From Gilliamella sp. WF3-4 (GTDB taxonomy: Bacteria > Pseudomonadota > Gammaproteobacteria > Enterobacterales > Orbaceae): DNA of 58,994 nt. The first letter of the stretch is position 1. Each line of letters starts with the position of its first letter. Shown here piece after piece: positions 55,968-58,994 of the stretch. The notes under the pieces are model-generated. The model worked only from the letters and a program-made list of their open reading frames with translations, was not told the origin of the DNA and did not search any database. Made by a program: the position numbers and the translations under genes. The stretch spans positions 1-58,994 of the forward strand of contig NZ_LZGW01000039.1 in the NCBI RefSeq assembly GCF_001690275.1. The letters are read 5' to 3'.

Positions 55968-57491
55968 ATGTCACTTGCAATTATTTATACTCGAGCCTCT
56001 ATTGGAATACAAGCACCATTAATAAACGTTGAAGTTCATATTAGCAATGGGTTACCAGGCTTTGTATTAGTTGGTCTTCCTGAAGCAACCGTTAAAGAAG
56101 CAAAAGATCGAGTTAGAAGTGCCATTATTAATAGTGGTTTTACCTTTCCAGCTAAAAAAATAACGGTAAACTTATCTCCAGCAGATTTACCCAAAGAAGG
56201 AAGCCGCTTTGATTTGCCAATAGCTATTGCTATTCTTGCCGCAACAGAACAAATTCCAACAGAAGATTTATTACATTATGAATTTTTGGGGGAGTTAGCT
56301 CTTTCAGGAAATATTAGAGCCGTAAAAGGCGCAATACCTGCTGCAATTTCCTCTAAAAAGAAAAATCGCACATTAATTATTTCCACCGAAAACCAATCAG
56401 AAATTTCTTTAATTCACCAAAACAACGCATTAATCGCCAGTAATTTACTAGAATTATGCCAATATTTATATAAAGAAATTGATTTACCAACAGTTCAATA
56501 TCGTGAATATCAAGACAGTAACAATAACCCAGCTAGTTTACAAGATATAATTGGGCAAGAACACGCCAAAAGAGCATTAGAAATTGCTGCAGCGGGAGGA
56601 CATAATTTATTATTAATTGGACCTCCAGGTACGGGAAAAACTATGTTAGCAACGCGTTTAACCTCTTTATTACCTCAATTATCTGATGATGAAGCACTTG
56701 AAAGTGCAGCAATAACTAGCCTTGTCAGTTCATATGGATCAATAAAAAATTGGCGTAAAAGACCTTTTAGAGCACCTCACCATAGCGCATCAACTGCAGC
56801 ACTTGTTGGCGGAGGAACAATCCCTAGACCTGGAGAAATTTCTCTAGCGCATAACGGTGTATTATTTTTAGACGAATTACCAGAATTTAATCGAAAAGTA
56901 TTAGATGCTTTAAGAGAACCCATTGAGTCGGGAGAAATTATCATTTCAAGGGCAAATGCAAAAATAAAATTTCCCGCTAGATTTCAGTTAATAGCCGCAA
57001 TGAATCCAAGCCCAACAGGACATTATCAAGGCACACATAATAGAACAACACCACAACAAACTATTCGCTATTTGAATCGGCTTTCAGGGCCATTTCTTGA
57101 CAGGTTCGATATTTCTATTGAAGTTCCTTTACTACCTAAAGGTGCTCTAAGCCAAAAAGTAACTTCAGAAGAATCAACTGAAACAATAAAACAACGAGTT
57201 CTAACAGCAAGAAATACTCAATTAAAAAGAAGCAGCAAACTAAATAGCCAATTAAGCACAAATGAAATTCAATGCTATTGCCAATTATCAAATGAAAATA
57301 ATGAATATTTAGAACAAGCTTTAATTAAATTAGGCCTCTCTGCTCGCGCATGGCACCGAATACTAAAAGTATCGCGTACAATCGCAGATTTAGATTTATC
57401 AGACACCATAGAACGAAAACATGTTTCAGAAGCATTAAGTTATCGCTCTATGGATCGGTTACTAATTCAATTACACAAAAATATTGGTTAA
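55968..57491 (+). CDS. comM: ComM/YifB AAA+ helicase-like protein
   Basis: 507 residues of the magnesium-chelatase-like YifB family. ComM is a helicase that promotes branch migration during natural transformation in competent bacteria. An N-terminal S5/LonC-like region (MSLAIIYTRASIGIQAPLINVEVHIS), Walker A GPPGTGKTM near residue 220, Walker B LFLDELPEF and the C-terminal LSARAWHRILKVSRTIADL helix set are present. It is convergent with maoP. Confidence 0.94.
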   Translation: MSLAIIYTRASIGIQAPLINVEVHISNGLPGFVLVGLPEATVKEAKDRVRSAIINSGFTFPAKKITVNLSPADLPKEGSRFDLPIAIAILAATEQIPTEDLLHYEFLGELALSGNIRAVKGAIPAAISSKKKNRTLIISTENQSEISLIHQNNALIASNLLELCQYLYKEIDLPTVQYREYQDSNNNPASLQDIIGQEHAKRALEIAAAGGHNLLLIGPPGTGKTMLATRLTSLLPQLSDDEALESAAITSLVSSYGSIKNWRKRPFRAPHHSASTAALVGGGTIPRPGEISLAHNGVLFLDELPEFNRKVLDALREPIESGEIIISRANAKIKFPARFQLIAAMNPSPTGHYQGTHNRTTPQQTIRYLNRLSGPFLDRFDISIEVPLLPKGALSQKVTSEESTETIKQRVLTARNTQLKRSSKLNSQLSTNEIQCYCQLSNENNEYLEQALIKLGLSARAWHRILKVSRTIADLDLSDTIERKHVSEALSYRSMDRLLIQLHKNIG

Positions 57492-57495
57492 AGAA

Positions 57496-57834
57496 TTAGT
57501 CATCACTATCTACAAAATCGTCTGTTACATCAACCTGTGGTTTTCCACCAGATAATGTATGAAAACGTTTTGGCTTATTGATACGAGAAAGATACTTCAA
57601 CCATGTTTTTTCAAAATCAGTTGATGGCTCTTTTTTACCTTTGCAAACCTCTACAAATGATTTTTCTTCTGCAGTGGTAGGCTTTTTAGCTTCTGTGTCA
57701 AGATCTTTAAAAGCACAACCATGCTTTTCTAAAATCATAGCTTCTTTAATAGTAAAATCGCCGTGGCGAGAAAATCCTCTTGGATAATTCTTATTATCGA
57801 AAAAACGTTGTTGACTCATAAAACTCTCAGCCAT
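57496..57834 (-). CDS. maoP: Macrodomain Ori organisation protein MaoP
   Basis: A 112-residue DUF413 protein, the same length as E. coli Yif[24 protein letters not shown] and [24 protein letters not shown] are nearly the E. coli text. MaoP with the maoS site organises the origin region of the chromosome. The position between comM and the tRNA-Trp/rRNA operon is as in E. coli, but the neighbour hdfR is missing. Confidence 0.95.
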   Translation of the reverse strand: MAESFMSQQRFFDNKNYPRGFSRHGDFTIKEAMILEKHGCAFKDLDTEAKKPTTAEEKSFVEVCKGKKEPSTDFEKTWLKYLSRINKPKRFHTLSGGKPQVDVTDDFVDSDD

Positions 57835-57966
57835 GTTCTATCCTCTAGATTGTAAAAGTAGTTGGCGGGAATTATAATTGACAAAGTTAATCTGTAAACA
57901 AAATTCTTTTATTTATACAGATAAAATGGGTTAATTGGCTAAAATTAAAACATAAATGCTATCTTG

Positions 57967-58042
57967 TGGCAGGGGCGGAGAGTCTCGAACTCCCAACACC
58001 CGGTTTTGGAGACCGGTGCTCTACCAATTGAACTACGCCCCT
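57967..58042 (-). tRNA. tRNA-Trp(CCA)
   Basis: A complete 76-base cloverleaf. AGGGGCG pairs with CGCCCCT, anticodon CCA lies in the CTCCAAA loop, and CCA is encoded. It is the last gene of the rRNA operon. Confidence 0.95.
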
Positions 58043-58051
58043 AAATGGAAG

Positions 58052-58128
58052 TGGCGGAACGGACGGGGCTCGAACCCGCGACCCCCTGCGTGACAGGCAG
58101 GTATTCTAACCAACTGAACTACCGCTCC
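58052..58128 (-). tRNA. tRNA-Asp(GTC)
   Basis: A complete 77-base cloverleaf. The 5' end is GGAGCGGTAG, the anticodon GTC lies in CTGTCAC, and CCA is encoded. Order 5S-Asp-Trp as in E. coli rrnC. Confidence 0.95.
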
Positions 58129-58165
58129 ACCGTATTTGGTATGTTAATATAAATAAAATTTAAAA

Positions 58166-58283
58166 GTCTGGCGGCACCCTACTCTCACATGGGTAATACC
58201 CACACTACCATCGGCACTACGGCGTTTCACTTCTGAGTTCGGCATGGGGTCAGGTGGGACCACCGCGCTATTACCGCCAGACA
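58166..58283 (-). rRNA. rrf: 5S rRNA
   Basis: About 118 bases. The minus strand starts TGTCTGGCGG and ends in its complement GCCGCCAGA. The inner text GGTCCCACCTGACCCCATGC matches gammaproteobacterial 5S. Confidence 0.95.
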
Positions 58284-58451
58284 TATCCTGTCTTCTCTTC
58301 TCTCAATTACTGTGTATTATCTCATATCCACAACAATCTCTCAATCCGGAACAAACTGCTCTCTCATTTATTAAACAATTTAAAGTCAATCTCTATACAA
58401 TCATCAACTTCAATCATCCTATCGCGTAACTCCAAAACAACTCCGAGTTGT

Positions 58452-58994
<543 letters not shown>

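Overview
The window is AT-rich (mid-30s %GC by eye) and gammaproteobacterial. Core proteins (Ppc, AspS, SecD/F, NuoN, MurJ, TolB-Pal-CpoB, ZnuABC, MaoP, ComM) look like divergent enterobacterial proteins. Gene order is partly that of E. coli (5S-tRNA-Asp-tRNA-Trp-maoP/comM; tolB-pal-cpoB-tRNA-Lys; mepM-znuA/znuCB; aspS-nudB). The AT bias and gene set suggest an Orbaceae-type bacterium such as a Gilliamella-like insect gut symbiont. That assignment is inference, not proof.

Bases 1 to about 11920 are an integrated phage satellite, P4-like or PICI-like, sitting at the 3' end of a tRNA-Ala(GGC) gene. It has a tyrosine integrase beside the tRNA and a P4-alpha type primase-helicase at the far end. 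Between them lie AlpA, an AntA-type antirepressor, an Icd-like and other small genes, a divergent ribbon-helix-helix repressor, an AbiEii nucleotidyltransferase toxin with a small partner, and a lone small-terminase-like gene. Non-coding signals fit this reading: an 8-base copy of the tRNA end at the first base of the window, matching arm-type repeats near both ends, two separated iteron clusters resembling P4 ori/crr, and a structured leader that could be a CI-type immunity RNA. No capsid, tail or large terminase gene is present.

Bases 12.1-21.5 kb are one leftward block: nuoJ-K-L-M-N followed by yajC-secD-secF. The nuo block holds only the antiporter-type membrane subunits. nuoA-I are not upstream, and many residues of the complex I proton path are replaced although every frame is open. 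Bases 21.8-35.4 kb carry ppc, a Sel1-repeat protein, ubiD, nudB, aspS, a nicotinamidase-like hydrolase, a DUF3100/small membrane protein/M20 hydrolase operon, moeB and dusC.

Bases 35.7-44.9 kb hold a DUF823-type adhesin and a decayed tandem duplication (fragments of a membrane protein gene, murJ and abgT) in front of the intact copies, then abgT-pepT. Bases 45.2-57.8 kb hold tRNA-Lys, cpoB, pal, tolB, mutM, mrcB, mepM, znuA // znuCB (Zur-like box between), comM and maoP. The right edge has tRNA-Trp, tRNA-Asp, 5S rRNA and the 3' end of 23S rRNA, all on the minus strand. No CRISPR array was seen.
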